Positions 43,205-53,054 are shown, numbered from the stretch's first letter. The stretch is DNA of 64,000 bases from Aquimarina sp. MAR_2010_214 (GCF_002846555.1 NZ_PJMS01000001.1:1302001-1366000), one strand, 5' to 3'. Numbers and translations: made by a program. Notes: generated from the sequence alone by a model not told the origin.

Positions 43205-44476
43205 TTAATCTATATATTCAAATCCACAGTAAGGAACTAATACTTCAGGGATTTTGATACCTTTTGGGGTCTGGTAATTTTCTAATATACCTGCAAGTAC
43301 TCTAGGTAATGCCAAAGAACTTCCATTAAGCGTATGTGCTAATTGGTTTTTTCCGTTTGCATCTTTAAACCTTAATTTTAAGCGATTAGCTTGATAAGAT
43401 TCGAAGTTAGATACAGAACTAATCTCTAACCAGCGGTCCTGTGCTGTAGAGAAAACTTCAAAATCAAATGTTAGTGCAGAAGTAAATCCGATATCCCCTC
43501 CACAAAGACGTAGGATACGATATGGTAATTGTAAATCGTTAAGGATGCTTTTTATATGATCTACCATCCCATCAAGAGCCTTGTATGAATTTTCAGGAGT
43601 TTCTACACGCACAATTTCTACTTTATCAAATTGATGCAATCGATTCAATCCACGCACATGTGCGCCATAAGAACCTGCTTCGCGCCTAAAACATGGCGTA
43701 TATGCTGTACAACAAATAGGAAGATCACTTTCTTGTAACAATTCGTCTCTAAACATATTGGTCACAGGAACCTCTGCAGTAGGGATAAGGTATAAGTCAT
43801 CTCCGGTTGCATGATACATTTGCCCTTCTTTATCGGGTAATTGTCCAGTACCATATCCTGATGCTTCATTAACCAGATGAGGGACCTGATATTCTTTATA
43901 TCCTGCTTCAGTGTTTTTATCCAAAAAATAACTAATCAAAGCACGTTGTAATCGTGCACCTTTACCTTTATACACGGGAAAACCTGCTCCGGTTATTTTT
44001 ACACCCAATTCAAAATCAATAATGTCATATTTTTTGGCAAGCTCCCAATGTGGTAATGCACCTTCTTCTAATACAGGAATATCCCCTTCGCGAAAAATCT
44101 CTTCGTTGTCTTCATCACTTTGACCATTTGGTACAGAATCATGAGGAATATTAGGAATGGTATATAGTAACTGTATTAATTTTTCTTGGATATTGGTAAG
44201 CTCTGTCGATAACTCTTTAGAACTTTCTTTTAGTTGTGCAGTTTTCTCCTTCAGAAGGTTTGCTTTTTGCTGCTCTCCATTTTTGAACAACATCCCTATT
44301 TCTTTAGAGAATTTGTTTGAGTCAGCCAGAGTATTATCTAATTTGGCCTGTGTAGCACGGCGATTCTCGTCTAGACTAATAACTTCTTCTATAACAGAAG
44401 CGGCATCAAAATTTCGTTTTGCCAAAGCTTCTATATAAGCACCTTTGTTTGCTATGATGTTTTGTACTACTAACAT
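43205..44476 (-). CDS. serS: Seryl-tRNA synthetase
   Basis: 423 residues. N-terminal coiled-coil arm (about 30-105) that contacts tRNA-Ser. The class II core shows TAEVPVTNMF, motif 2 CFRREAGSYG (about 265-274) and motif 3 with LNGSSLALPRVLAGILEN (about 380-397). It charges tRNA-Ser and tRNA-Sec. No T-box leader is seen; upstream lies a dispersed intergenic element (44489-44557). Confidence 0.97.
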   Translation of the reverse strand: MLVVQNIIANKGAYIEALAKRNFDAASVIEEVISLDENRRATQAKLDNTLADSNKFSKEIGMLFKNGEQQKANLLKEKTAQLKESSKELSTELTNIQEKLIQLLYTIPNIPHDSVPNGQSDEDNEEIFREGDIPVLEEGALPHWELAKKYDIIDFELGVKITGAGFPVYKGKGARLQRALISYFLDKNTEAGYKEYQVPHLVNEASGYGTGQLPDKEGQMYHATGDDLYLIPTAEVPVTNMFRDELLQESDLPICCTAYTPCFRREAGSYGAHVRGLNRLHQFDKVEIVRVETPENSYKALDGMVDHIKSILNDLQLPYRILRLCGGDIGFTSALTFDFEVFSTAQDRWLEISSVSNFESYQANRLKLRFKDANGKNQLAHTLNGSSLALPRVLAGILENYQTPKGIKIPEVLVPYCGFEYID

Positions 44477-44488
44477 GATGTCTTTTTT

Positions 44489-44557
44489 GGGCGATTACCG
44501 GGCTATTCGTTATATCCCTGAAACAAGTTCAGGGGATGCCACTACTATCCCTATCGC
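44489..44557 (-). repeat. Dispersed GGGATAG...AGCCCG element, copy 1
   Basis: On the minus strand it reads GCGATAGGGATAGTAGTGGC, then ATCC, an insert with a CCCTGAA/TTCAGGG hairpin (44516-44534), then GGATATAACGAATAGCCCG. The same two conserved arms, around a different hairpin, occur at 49772-49860 on the other strand. It lies directly upstream of serS. Confidence 0.6.
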
Positions 44558-44655
44558 ATTGAAGCAGCAAATTTAAAGAAAAGTGAGGTTTGTAGGTTAT
44601 AGTTCTGTAGTGAATTTTAAGAAATTTATTTAAACCTTTTTTTTAACATAAAAAT

Positions 44656-46557
44656 TTATGCAACAGGTACTTCAATATTAATGACTGTACCTCTTTGAAT
44701 TACAGAGTCTATAAACATATTTCCAGATAGAGTATTCAAACGGGTCTTTATATTTTTAAACCCAATTCCATCAACCGCTTTTCCACTTTCAAAACCTACT
44801 CCATCGTCCTCAAAAAGTAGTTGTATCGAATCATCGTGATGATTGAGATAGATATCAATATTTTTGGCTTTAGCATGTTTAAGACAGTTAGTTAATAGTT
44901 CTTGTATAATTTTAAATAATTCTTCAGTAAGCGTCGGGCTAATTTGATTGACTTGATTTTTGGGATATGGGTGAAATGATATTTGCTGACCACTACCATT
45001 GATCACATTATTGATGTATTCTTTTATCAATGAAGTAATTGGGTTTTTTTGAAACTTTTTAGGGATAAGGTTATGAGAAAAATCTCTTACCTGATTATAG
45101 GTTTCATCTACTTGTTTAATAATACTTGCTTCCTGGTCATTGGTTTTGTCTGAGTTAGAAAGTTGCAATTTGATACTTGCCAGATTACCTCCAACACTAT
45201 CGTGTAGCTCTCGTGCCAGGCGTTGTCTTTCTTTATCCTGTCCTTCCATGGTGGCTTTGATGAGGTTTAGTTCCTGATCTTTCATCAACCCATATACTTT
45301 TTGAGTATTTACTTCTTCCTGAGATTTGTTAAGCGCTATTTGAGTCTTTAATTTCTGAAAATACATAAATAATAAACCTACTACTGGTAATAGTACAGCA
45401 AGAAAACCAATCAAAAACGCTTTTTTGATAGTGCGTTGTCTATTAAGTTCACTTTCTTTTAATAATTGTTCCTCTTTAAGCGATAATATCTCTTTTTCTT
45501 TTTGAAGTGTCTGATATTTAATTTCTAATTCTTTTACAATTTTTTTGTTTTGCTTTGTGATAATTTTATTAGAAACATCTACATATTGGGTCATTAATGC
45601 ATATGCGTTTTTATAATTTCCGCGACTTGCATACAGACCCTTTAGCATATTGATAACTTTTCTTTGCAATTCTAGCCTGTTCCATCGTACTGCATTTGTA
45701 TAAGCAGAGGTTAGTACCATTTCTGCAGAGTCGTATTGTTCTAGTTTATAATAAACCCGACCGATATGGTATACAGCATCTATATATAGATCATAAAAAT
45801 GGTTTTCTTGTGCTTCTTCTTTTACAGGAACCAAATACTCCATTGCTTTAATAGTTCGATCATGAAAAAGTTCTATTCTACCCAAATTTATTTGTGTTTC
45901 CATGCGAATTTTGTTGGGAGTTTGGGTAGGAATATTTTCAAGAACATCTAAGTAATACGATGAAGCCTTTTCGGTATTTTGTCGATCAAAGTAAATATCA
46001 CCTAAGAATTTTTTGGCAAGTGTTATCGTTTCCTTATTCTTAGATTCTAGGATACAAGCTTCAAAAATAGGAAAAGCAATATCATGTTTTTTTTGTTCGA
46101 GATATACAAGACCTAGCCCGAGTTGATGCTTGTAGTGCATTATTGGCATTTCTGAAACAGGAGAGTTAGAAATACCCTCAAGAAAATGTTTCATTGCTTC
46201 ATCATAGAGTCCGTTTTTTAGCTTCCCCCAGCCAATAATGTAGTTGGCTTTAGAGAGATATAATGGTTGGTTAGATATACTTTCTGCTAATGCTTCTGTT
46301 TTTAAAAGATCCCCATAATAAATAATAGAATCTGTATTCCCAGATTGTTTGTGGATTTGAGATATTTCTTCAATTAACTGTAATGTTGTGGTGATGTTTT
46401 TGCTATTCTTAAGTTCTTGATACAGTTCGGGATCCACGGTATTAGGGGTGATACCAAAAGAGGTAAAAGTAATAAGTTCCCTATTTTCCTGACTATATAA
46501 AGAAATCGAAGACAATATGAATATGCCAAAGATCCCTCTTACTAAATATTGATACAT
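44656..46557 (-). CDS. TPR-containing sensor histidine kinase (HisKA_3 type)
   Basis: 633 residues. Signal-like N-terminus (about 1-20), periplasmic TPR units (about 65-340), a helix IKKAFLIGFLAVLLPVVGLLFMYF (about 375-398), then a NarX/DesK-type kinase: HisKA_3 with H in RLARELHDSVGGNLASIKL (near 445) and HATPase_c with LTNCLKHAKAKN and DDGVGFESG. Its response regulator, normally a LuxR-type protein, is not adjacent. Monocistronic minus-strand gene. Confidence 0.88.
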   Translation of the reverse strand: MYQYLVRGIFGIFILSSISLYSQENRELITFTSFGITPNTVDPELYQELKNSKNITTTLQLIEEISQIHKQSGNTDSIIYYGDLLKTEALAESISNQPLYLSKANYIIGWGKLKNGLYDEAMKHFLEGISNSPVSEMPIMHYKHQLGLGLVYLEQKKHDIAFPIFEACILESKNKETITLAKKFLGDIYFDRQNTEKASSYYLDVLENIPTQTPNKIRMETQINLGRIELFHDRTIKAMEYLVPVKEEAQENHFYDLYIDAVYHIGRVYYKLEQYDSAEMVLTSAYTNAVRWNRLELQRKVINMLKGLYASRGNYKNAYALMTQYVDVSNKIITKQNKKIVKELEIKYQTLQKEKEILSLKEEQLLKESELNRQRTIKKAFLIGFLAVLLPVVGLLFMYFQKLKTQIALNKSQEEVNTQKVYGLMKDQELNLIKATMEGQDKERQRLARELHDSVGGNLASIKLQLSNSDKTNDQEASIIKQVDETYNQVRDFSHNLIPKKFQKNPITSLIKEYINNVINGSGQQISFHPYPKNQVNQISPTLTEELFKIIQELLTNCLKHAKAKNIDIYLNHHDDSIQLLFEDDGVGFESGKAVDGIGFKNIKTRLNTLSGNMFIDSVIQRGTVINIEVPVA

Positions 46558-46711
46558 TGCAATGGTTTTTGTGAGTCGAAATTAGATACAAATTAGAGTG
46601 TATAATTTCGAATTAAAATCGTATTTCCCTGATTTTAAACTATACAAAACTACATAAGGTTTTATAATGAAGAGCCATAGGTGCTGAAAAATAACTTAAT
46701 TTTAGCTCTTT

Positions 46712-48037
46712 TTATTCTTTTTCTTCATATTTGAGAATCCATGGATTCGTAGTAAAATAATTCCATGAAGCATTCGCTAAGTCAACCTTTGGGTCGATAA
46801 GAGTTTGATATTTTTTGCCATTGATTGATACTTTGCTATGAACATAGATGGCAATATCTTTTTCTTTGGTTGCATATTCTGTTTTGAGTCTTTGCGCAAA
46901 TTGCCACATTGCATCGGGTTTTGAAGAGACTAATCGCAATTGTTTTTTAGAGAGGTAATCATTTTTGTTTATTAATTTCTGTAGTGCTTTAGGATCATTT
47001 TTATCTACAACATAAAAATTTGTAGTACCATATCTACCTCTTAGCATCATACGCCAACTCATTCGATGACCTTCTTCTGTCCATAATACATCTCCCGGAA
47101 TAGTCCAGTGTCGAATGGGAAGTAGGATTTGAATAATAAACCAGAGTGTAATTACCGGAATTAGAAATTTACGATACGAAGGTATAATTATTTCTCCCTC
47201 GTTATAAAATTCCTTTTTTTTCATAAACAAATGATGTATCCGTTCTCTTGAAAAGAAAAAGACAGTAAAAGCCAATGATAAATATGGAAATATCCCTATT
47301 TGAAAAACAATAGAATTAAAAATATGGAAAAACACACTAAAACAAAAAGCAGCTAGTCGAGTTCTCTTCCATAGTAACAATGGAACAATTAATAAATCAA
47401 ATAAAATACCGTAATACGCAATAAAAACATGTGCCCAACGCTCCTGAAGAATTTCTCCTACAATAGGGTAATTTGCTTTACCAGCCATCAAGTTTTTGGC
47501 AACAGTAAAATCTAGCCAGTCTGGATATAGTTTGGCTACCGATGCATAGGTATATACAATCCATAGTTGAGCAATAATGACCAATACACACCATCTGGGC
47601 ATCGCAATTTTTTTGAGTAATGGATTTCGTTTTACATCTACCGAGAAATAATTCCCTGCGGGTAACGTACACATTAGTATGCAAAGTAGTAATAAGAGAT
47701 AGTAATGGTTGTTATAAGATGCTTTTTGCATAAAATAAACTCCTGCCCATAATATGGTATAGCTAATCATACTCCATCGATATTTAAAACCAATCATTAC
47801 CAACAGGCCAAAAATCCCCATTACAGCAAAATAATAATACATACCATTACCAGGTAAGGGTTGTAAAAAATCTAAACCAATAAAATTGAAGGTGAATTTG
47901 GGTTCAACAAGAGTGCGAGTAACCCAGCCTGTAAAAATGGCTCCAATAGCTTCTGCAGCGATCAGGAATCCAAAAAACACTCTAAAAATAATAAGGGAGC
48001 TATTATCTATATGTGTGAATAGCCAACGATTGATCAT
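46712..48037 (-). CDS. HTTM-domain membrane protein
   Basis: 441 residues. About eight to ten hydrophobic helices in the first 310 residues, with the opening IDNSSLIIFRVFFGFLIAAE and the segment FMQKASYNNHYYLLLLLCIL typical of the HTTM domain. That domain is the membrane part related to vitamin K-dependent gamma-glutamyl carboxylase. The C-terminal about 125 residues are soluble (TNFYVVDKNDPKALQKLINK). Bacterial HTTM substrates are unknown. The start overlaps the ribF stop by four bases (ATGA-type), so the two genes are coupled. Confidence 0.86.
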   Translation of the reverse strand: MINRWLFTHIDNSSLIIFRVFFGFLIAAEAIGAIFTGWVTRTLVEPKFTFNFIGLDFLQPLPGNGMYYYFAVMGIFGLLVMIGFKYRWSMISYTILWAGVYFMQKASYNNHYYLLLLLCILMCTLPAGNYFSVDVKRNPLLKKIAMPRWCVLVIIAQLWIVYTYASVAKLYPDWLDFTVAKNLMAGKANYPIVGEILQERWAHVFIAYYGILFDLLIVPLLLWKRTRLAAFCFSVFFHIFNSIVFQIGIFPYLSLAFTVFFFSRERIHHLFMKKKEFYNEGEIIIPSYRKFLIPVITLWFIIQILLPIRHWTIPGDVLWTEEGHRMSWRMMLRGRYGTTNFYVVDKNDPKALQKLINKNDYLSKKQLRLVSSKPDAMWQFAQRLKTEYATKEKDIAIYVHSKVSINGKKYQTLIDPKVDLANASWNYFTTNPWILKYEEKE

Positions 48038-48966
48038 ACTAAAGAGTTTATAAAATCACGAGAAAATTCCTCATCTTGTTGCATGGCATCTTGCAACTGT
48101 TCTAGGGAATCAAATTTTTTCTCGTCTCTGATTCGTTTTATCATTTCTATTTGAATCTTTTTACCATATAAATTAAAAGAAGTGTCAAAGAAATGAGTTT
48201 CTATCGTTTGGTGGGTACCATTTACCGTAGGATTTGTGCCGATATTCATCATCCCAAAATAGGTTTTGCTATCAATAAATGATTTTACAATATAAACTCC
48301 ATTTTTTGGAATTAGTTTGTAATCTTCTTCAATATGTAGATTAGCCGTCGGATAGTTAAGTTTACGTCCGAGTTTTTTTCCTTTTACTACTTTACCGGTT
48401 AACATAAAGTAATACCCAAGGTATGCATTTGCTTTAGTAATATTGCCTTCAAATAGTGCTTTTCTGATTTTGGTAGAACTTACGGCAACATCATCAAGAT
48501 CTTGTTTAGAAATTTCTTCTACTGTAAAATCATACTGTACACCATAAGAAGCAAGATCTGTGATATTAGAATTACGATTACGTCCAAATCGATGATCATA
48601 TCCTATAATAATATGTTTTGATTTAAGGCAATCAATAAGCATTTGTTGTACATATTCTCCTGCGTTTAGACGAGAGAATTCCTTGGTAAACGGATGAATA
48701 ACCAGATTGTCAAGCCCGGTCTTTTCTAATATTTGGATACGCTCATCAATAGTGTTGATCAGTTTAATATCAGAATCCTGTTGTAATACCATTCTGGGAT
48801 GTGGAAAAAACGTAAGAATAACCGACTCTAGGTTATTTTTTTTAGCATTTTCAATCAGGCGTTCTATTATTTTTTTGTGACCAATATGTACACCATCAAA
48901 AGTACCTATGGTAACTACAGAATGTGTTTGGCTATCGTATGTCTTTGCATTTGTATAACGTTTCAT
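48034..48966 (-). CDS. ribF: Bifunctional riboflavin kinase / FAD synthetase
   Basis: 310 residues. FAD synthetase (N-terminal, nucleotidyltransferase) has TIGTFDGVHIGHKKIIERL (about 18-36) and the later ISSTKIRKAL-like segment AVSSTKIRKALFEG. The flavokinase (C-terminal) has GKKLGRKLNYPTANLHIE and the end YGVM-like FGMMNIGTNPTVNG. It converts riboflavin to FMN and then FAD in the cytoplasm. Forms an operon with the HTTM gene downstream. Confidence 0.96.
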   Translation of the reverse strand: MKRYTNAKTYDSQTHSVVTIGTFDGVHIGHKKIIERLIENAKKNNLESVILTFFPHPRMVLQQDSDIKLINTIDERIQILEKTGLDNLVIHPFTKEFSRLNAGEYVQQMLIDCLKSKHIIIGYDHRFGRNRNSNITDLASYGVQYDFTVEEISKQDLDDVAVSSTKIRKALFEGNITKANAYLGYYFMLTGKVVKGKKLGRKLNYPTANLHIEEDYKLIPKNGVYIVKSFIDSKTYFGMMNIGTNPTVNGTHQTIETHFFDTSFNLYGKKIQIEMIKRIRDEKKFDSLEQLQDAMQQDEEFSRDFINSLV

Positions 48967-49131
48967 CTGTTCATTTTTGATTTGATTTCAACTGTCAGAT
49001 AGAATTCGTTAATGAATAGTATAACCCGTCTATTGTTGGATAGGTAGGTGTTAATATGATTATTATAACTCATTTTGAGAAGTAAGATTTTAAGCAATTG
49101 TAAAAATAAAAAATAGTTGTGAGACATTTCT

Positions 49132-49758
49132 TTATTTTCCGTTAAAGCTATTCATTGTATTTGATGTTCCTGCGGTAGCAAAAGATTTAATCAAAGCGAT
49201 TCCTTTTTCTAATCGTTCTGGTATAGCAGACTCTTCTTCGGGATTCCACTCTCCAAGTACATAATCTACTTGCCTGCCTTTGCCAAATTCATCACCAACT
49301 CCAAATCTAAATCTACAATATTTAGAAGTTTGTAATTGAACTTCGATATCTTTAAGTCCATTATGACCCCCAGCACTACCTTTTGATTTGAGTCGGATAG
49401 TACCAAAAGAAAGATTGATATCATCGGTAACAACCAAAAGGTTTTCTAAAGGTATTTTTTCTTTCTCTAACCAATATCGAACTGCTTTTCCGCTAAGGTT
49501 CATATAGGTGTTGGGTTTGAGAAGTATAATGGTTCTTCCTTTGTGTTTGTACATAGTAAGGTCGCCTAGTTTTTTGGTTTCGAAAGTTAGATCTTCTTCT
49601 TTGGCCAAGGCATCTAGTATTTTAAAACCAATATTATGGCGGGTATTGTGATATTTAGGACCAATATTACCAAGACCGGCAACAAGAAATTTTTTCATGA
49701 GATCTTCTTGATTTTCATGGGGTTGTTTAGAAAATAATTTTTTAATTATCGAAAACAT
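49132..49758 (-). CDS. pth: Peptidyl-tRNA hydrolase
   Basis: 208 residues. The core has LVAGLGNIGPKYHNTRHNIGF with the catalytic H of NTRHNIG (near 41), KPNTYMNLSG, DDINLSFG, and GSAGGHNGLKDI. It frees tRNA from stalled peptidyl-tRNA. About 20 residues precede the usual start (MFSIIKKLFSKQP...), a flavobacterial extension; a second ATG at 49698 begins the core directly. Two hundred bases downstream of rplY on the same strand, with the dispersed element between. Confidence 0.94.
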   Translation of the reverse strand: MFSIIKKLFSKQPHENQEDLMKKFLVAGLGNIGPKYHNTRHNIGFKILDALAKEEDLTFETKKLGDLTMYKHKGRTIILLKPNTYMNLSGKAVRYWLEKEKIPLENLLVVTDDINLSFGTIRLKSKGSAGGHNGLKDIEVQLQTSKYCRFRFGVGDEFGKGRQVDYVLGEWNPEEESAIPERLEKGIALIKSFATAGTSNTMNSFNGK

Positions 49759-49771
49759 GTTGTTTTTATTT

Positions 49772-49877
49772 GCGTAAGGGATAGGAGCGGCATCCTTTTT
49801 TATACTATTCTGAACTAGTACTCAGAATAGTATAAAAAAGATACAGCATATAGCCCGACCTACACGCCAAAGCGTGT
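49772..49877 (+). repeat. Dispersed GGGATAG...AGCCCG element, copy 2
   Basis: Left arm GCGTAAGGGATAGGAGCGGC plus ATCC (49772-49795), then an 18-bp perfect hairpin TTTTTTATACTATTCTGA (49796-49813) with its complement (49822-49839), then GATACAGCATATAGCCCG and a small hairpin ACACGC/GCGTGT (49862-49877). Arms match copy 1 at 44489-44557. It lies between rplY and pth and could end rplY transcription. Confidence 0.6.
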
Positions 49878-49965
49878 GGGATACGCCCCGAAAATTTTCA
49901 TAAAAATAAAAAAAGCATTCTGAATTCAATTCAGAATGCTTTTATATTATATTAAAACTGTAAGA

Positions 49966-50598
49966 TTATGCTTCTGCTGCAGGAGCTTCTGCACCTTCGG
50001 TTGCACCCTCGGCTGCACCTTCAGTTTCTTCTTCTTCTTCGTCTTCAACCGCTGTACGAGATGTCTTAATCATACAGATAACAGTATTATCTGGATGTAG
50101 GATAGTATAATCATCACTTGCTATATCGGTAATGGTTAACTTATTTCCGATTTTTAGGTTGGTGATATCTCCTTCGATAAGGTCTGGAAGATTAGTTGCA
50201 AGACCTTTTACTTTGATACGTCTTAAGTTAAAACGTAGCACACCTCCATTAAGAACCCCACGAGAATTTCCTATAGTTCTGAAAGGAATCTCCATAGTAA
50301 TAGGTTTATCATCGAAGATTTCAATAAAATCGATATGTAAAATTTTATCGGTTACAGGGTGAAATTGGATATCCTGTAGAATAGCATTTACTTTTGTACC
50401 ATTATCCAACGCTATTACCACGGTATGAACGTCTGGAGTATACACTAAGTTTTTGAAAGCAATTTCTGGTGCTGCAAAGTGTACAATAGTGTCTCCACCG
50501 TAAATAACACAAGGTACCTGTCCAGCATTACGTAAGGCTTTTGTTGCTTTCTTGCCTACGCTTTCTCTTTGAGATGCGTTGATTGTTAATGATTTCAT
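49966..50598 (-). CDS. rplY: 50S ribosomal protein L25 (general stress protein Ctc form)
   Basis: 210 residues. The L25 beta-barrel (about 5-90) starts with [25 protein letters not shown] and has the [23 protein letters not shown] segment that contacts 5S rRNA. The C-terminal TL5/Ctc extension (about 95-185) is followed by an acidic tail ([20 protein letters not shown]). It follows prs by 25 bases on the same strand, the usual prs-rplY-pth order. Confidence 0.96.
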   Translation of the reverse strand: MKSLTINASQRESVGKKATKALRNAGQVPCVIYGGDTIVHFAAPEIAFKNLVYTPDVHTVVIALDNGTKVNAILQDIQFHPVTDKILHIDFIEIFDDKPITMEIPFRTIGNSRGVLNGGVLRFNLRRIKVKGLATNLPDLIEGDITNLKIGNKLTITDIASDDYTILHPDNTVICMIKTSRTAVEDEEEEETEGAAEGATEGAEAPAAEA

Positions 50599-50622
50599 TT
50601 TTAAAAATTTATTAATTAGTAT

Positions 50623-51564
50623 TTACATTATAAAGTTAGAGCTGATCGACTCGTTTTTATGAACTTTGTTCATAACATCTGCAAATAAATTTGCACAGCT
50701 TACAACTCTGATTTTACTACTTTCTTGTTTTAGAGGAATAGAATCGGTTACAATTAATTCTTCTAATTTTGAGTTTTCTAATCGCTCATAAGCATTACCC
50801 GAAAGAATAGGATGTGTACAAATAGCTCTAACACTTTTTGCTCCTCTTTCGATCATAAGATCTGCTGCTTTGGTTAATGTGCCGGCAGTGTCAACCATAT
50901 CATCAACTAATACTACATTTTTTCCGGTAACATCTCCAATGAGTTCCATATGTGAAATTACATTGGCTTTTGCTCTTTGTTTATAGCATATTACTACATC
51001 ACTAGTTAATGCTTTAGAATAGGCATAGGCTCTTTTTGATCCTCCCATATCTGGTGAAGCGATCGTAAGGTCGGTCAGATTTAACGATTGTAGATAAGGC
51101 AAGAAAATAGTAGAAGCAAATAAATGATCTACTGGCTTTTCAAAGAACCCCTGAATTTGATCTGCATGCAGATCCATTGTAATGATTCTTGTCGCTCCTG
51201 CAGTTTCAAGCATTTTTGCAATTAATTTTGCAGCAATCGGAACCCTTGGTTTATCTTTTCTGTCTTGACGAGCCCATCCATAATAAGGCATTACTGCAGT
51301 AATATGTCTTGCAGAAGCTCTTTTGGCAGCATCAAGCATTAATAACATTTCCATAAGATGATCAGAATTTGGATGTGTTGATCCAATAATAAAAACTCTG
51401 GATCCTCTTACAGATTCTTCAAAAGAAGGTTGAAACTCACCATCACTATAGGTTGATGTAATAACTCTACCTAGTTTAGCACCATAGGCAGCAGCTATTT
51501 TTTCTGCAAGTTCGGTACTTTGACTACATGTAAAAAATTTTGCTTCTGTAACTGCAGTTGACAT
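50623..51564 (-). CDS. prs: Ribose-phosphate pyrophosphokinase
   Basis: 313 residues. PRPP synthetase: N-terminal FSDGEF-like TYSDGEFQPSFEESVRG, the metal/ATP region HPNSDHLMEMLLMLDAAKRA, the flexible-loop region YGWARQDRKDKPRVP and the PRPP-binding loop VLVDDMVDTAGTL (about 215-227). It makes phosphoribosyl diphosphate for nucleotide, histidine and tryptophan synthesis. A -7 box TAAATTTG (minus strand, 51617-51624) lies upstream. Confidence 0.97.
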   Translation of the reverse strand: MSTAVTEAKFFTCSQSTELAEKIAAAYGAKLGRVITSTYSDGEFQPSFEESVRGSRVFIIGSTHPNSDHLMEMLLMLDAAKRASARHITAVMPYYGWARQDRKDKPRVPIAAKLIAKMLETAGATRIITMDLHADQIQGFFEKPVDHLFASTIFLPYLQSLNLTDLTIASPDMGGSKRAYAYSKALTSDVVICYKQRAKANVISHMELIGDVTGKNVVLVDDMVDTAGTLTKAADLMIERGAKSVRAICTHPILSGNAYERLENSKLEELIVTDSIPLKQESSKIRVVSCANLFADVMNKVHKNESISSNFIM

Positions 51565-51616
51565 AGGGTAAAATGTTGTATTGTAATGAGTTAAAACTTT
51601 TTTCTGAAAACAAGGT

Positions 51617-51624
51617 GCAAATTT
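51617..51624 (-). promoter_or_regulatory. -7 box of the prs operon
   Basis: TAAATTTG on the minus strand, a perfect TAnnTTTG, 52 bases before the prs ATG. Confidence 0.45.
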
Positions 51625-51691
51625 AGAAATTTATTTTCACTCTGACCTTTATTTTGTTACTTAATTTAATGGCTAGGAAGAAATATTTTGC

Positions 51692-51699
51692 TAATTTTG
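51692..51699 (+). promoter_or_regulatory. -7 box of tRNA-Leu
   Basis: TAATTTTG, a perfect TAnnTTTG, 12 bases before the mature tRNA. Confidence 0.55.
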
Positions 51700-51711
51700 C
51701 CATCCGAATAT

Positions 51712-51793
51712 GCTCGAGTGGCGGAATTGGTAGACGCGCTGGATTCAAAATCCAGTGACTTCGGTCGTGTGGGTTCGATTCCCACCTCGAGTA
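51712..51793 (+). tRNA. tRNA-Leu (anticodon CAA)
   Basis: An 82-base cloverleaf: acceptor GCTCGAG with CTCGAGT (G1-T72 wobble), anticodon stem CTGGA / TCCAG around loop TTCAAAA (anticodon CAA), a class II variable arm, and the T-arm GTGGG-TTCGATT-CCCAC. Discriminator base A. CCA is not encoded. It reads UUG codons. It sits at the edge of the putative mobile island and is intact. Confidence 0.96.
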
Positions 51794-51800
51794 CTAGAAG

Positions 51801-51834
51801 CCCTGATAAACAATTGTTTATCAGGGTTTTGTTG
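51801..51834 (+). terminator. Terminator of tRNA-Leu
   Basis: A 13-bp arm CCCTGATAAACAA (51801-51813) is exactly complementary to 51814-51826, followed by TTTTGTTGTTTTT. Confidence 0.85.
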
Positions 51835-51923
51835 TTTTTAAGGGCAACGAATAGGGCAACTTTTGAGTTAAAAACCTTCATTGTCTTACATTTATATTAA
51901 GTAAGGTAAAGGGTTTATTTTGT

Positions 51924-53054
51924 TTACTCTGCCCTATACTTATTAGGAATTTTATCTCTTATAGATTCTTTAAACCTGTGTAAAGTAGAATATGATACTT
52001 TTTTATTGAAGGCTAATATACCAACTACAATTGATGGATGTAATTTATGTGTTCTTGAAAACTCTCTTACTTTGTCATCGGTAATATAACCGAAGTCATT
52101 ATTGAAGTATTCAAAAATCTCATCTTTAAGTAACATTTTCTCTGCCATATCATTTGCTTCCTCCTCTTTTTTAGAAATTTCATTTATGGCACTAGATGTG
52201 TCATCTATAAAGATAGTGTCTTTAGCTTTTTTATTAGTCAAATGAGCATAAACATGGCTGATTTCATGTGCAATTGTGAACCAAAAATTATCTACTCTAT
52301 CGTATCTTCCTGTTAGTGCTATAACAGGATTTATTTCGGATAAAAATGCTGCACCATCAAGATATGTTTTGGATAAGTGAGATAAAAAGCAAAACTTAAC
52401 CCCAGATTTAGTCAGTTCATTCAAGAATTTACTAACACCATTTGTTTGAATCGTATATTGATGTAATTCAGACATTAATACTTCTAGCTTTTTTTTATTA
52501 AATACTTCTGCCTTGATTTTTTTAGAATGAGTAAGTGCTTTTTGGTGCCAAATTAGCGCATTAAATTCTTTGAACTGACCTTTGTATGATTCAGATGTTC
52601 TATATTCAAGTTGTACAGATTTCGAATTTAGAAGAAATGAAAGGTCAATCTCATTATTGTCGGATAAACCCCAGAATGATTGAAGCTGTTTGTCTAGTTC
52701 TTTCGAGTCTTTGTAGGGTTTTAACCAGCCTTTTTTGATTAATTCATTAATTGGTAAATATTTATAAACTTCAGCTTTACGCTCAACAAACTGTTCTTTT
52801 TTTTGTTCAACCTTTTTAGAGAGTTGAAAGTTTGTGTCTAACATTACCCAATCATAAGCATTCCATTCAAAAACTTTTTCAAGAAGTCTGGCTATATCAA
52901 TTGATATTGATTTTTTGTCTTTTATTAATTCATTGGTGTGTTTCAAAGAAACAGAGAGGATGTGCGCTAAATCTTCTTGAGTCCATCCATTTAGAGCTAA
53001 AAAATGCCTGAGTGCTTGTCCAGGACTTTTAAAATCAGAAGTTGTCTTTGTCAT
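51924..53054 (-). CDS. XRE helix-turn-helix / ImmA-IrrE peptidase fusion
   Basis: 376 residues. An N-terminal HigA-type HTH (about 8-65: GQALRHFLALNGWTQEDLAH, then LSVSLKHTNELI) is fused to a linker and a C-terminal ImmA/IrrE zinc metallopeptidase (about 220-330) with HEISHVYAHL (near 255) and a downstream EEEANDMAEKML glutamate. Such proteins repress mobile-element genes until the peptidase inactivates the repressor, or act as antitoxin regulators. It is the first gene after tRNA-Leu and reads toward the tRNA. Two palindromes overlap its promoter (53160-53242). Confidence 0.86.
   Translation of the reverse strand: MTKTTSDFKSPGQALRHFLALNGWTQEDLAHILSVSLKHTNELIKDKKSISIDIARLLEKVFEWNAYDWVMLDTNFQLSKKVEQKKEQFVERKAEVYKYLPINELIKKGWLKPYKDSKELDKQLQSFWGLSDNNEIDLSFLLNSKSVQLEYRTSESYKGQFKEFNALIWHQKALTHSKKIKAEVFNKKKLEVLMSELHQYTIQTNGVSKFLNELTKSGVKFCFLSHLSKTYLDGAAFLSEINPVIALTGRYDRVDNFWFTIAHEISHVYAHLTNKKAKDTIFIDDTSSAINEISKKEEEANDMAEKMLLKDEIFEYFNNDFGYITDDKVREFSRTHKLHPSIVVGILAFNKKVSYSTLHRFKESIRDKIPNKYRAE

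Noticed and set aside
51666..51900. ORFs across tRNA-Leu on both strands
   Set aside because: They read through the tRNA gene and its terminator; typical tRNA-derived false ORFs.
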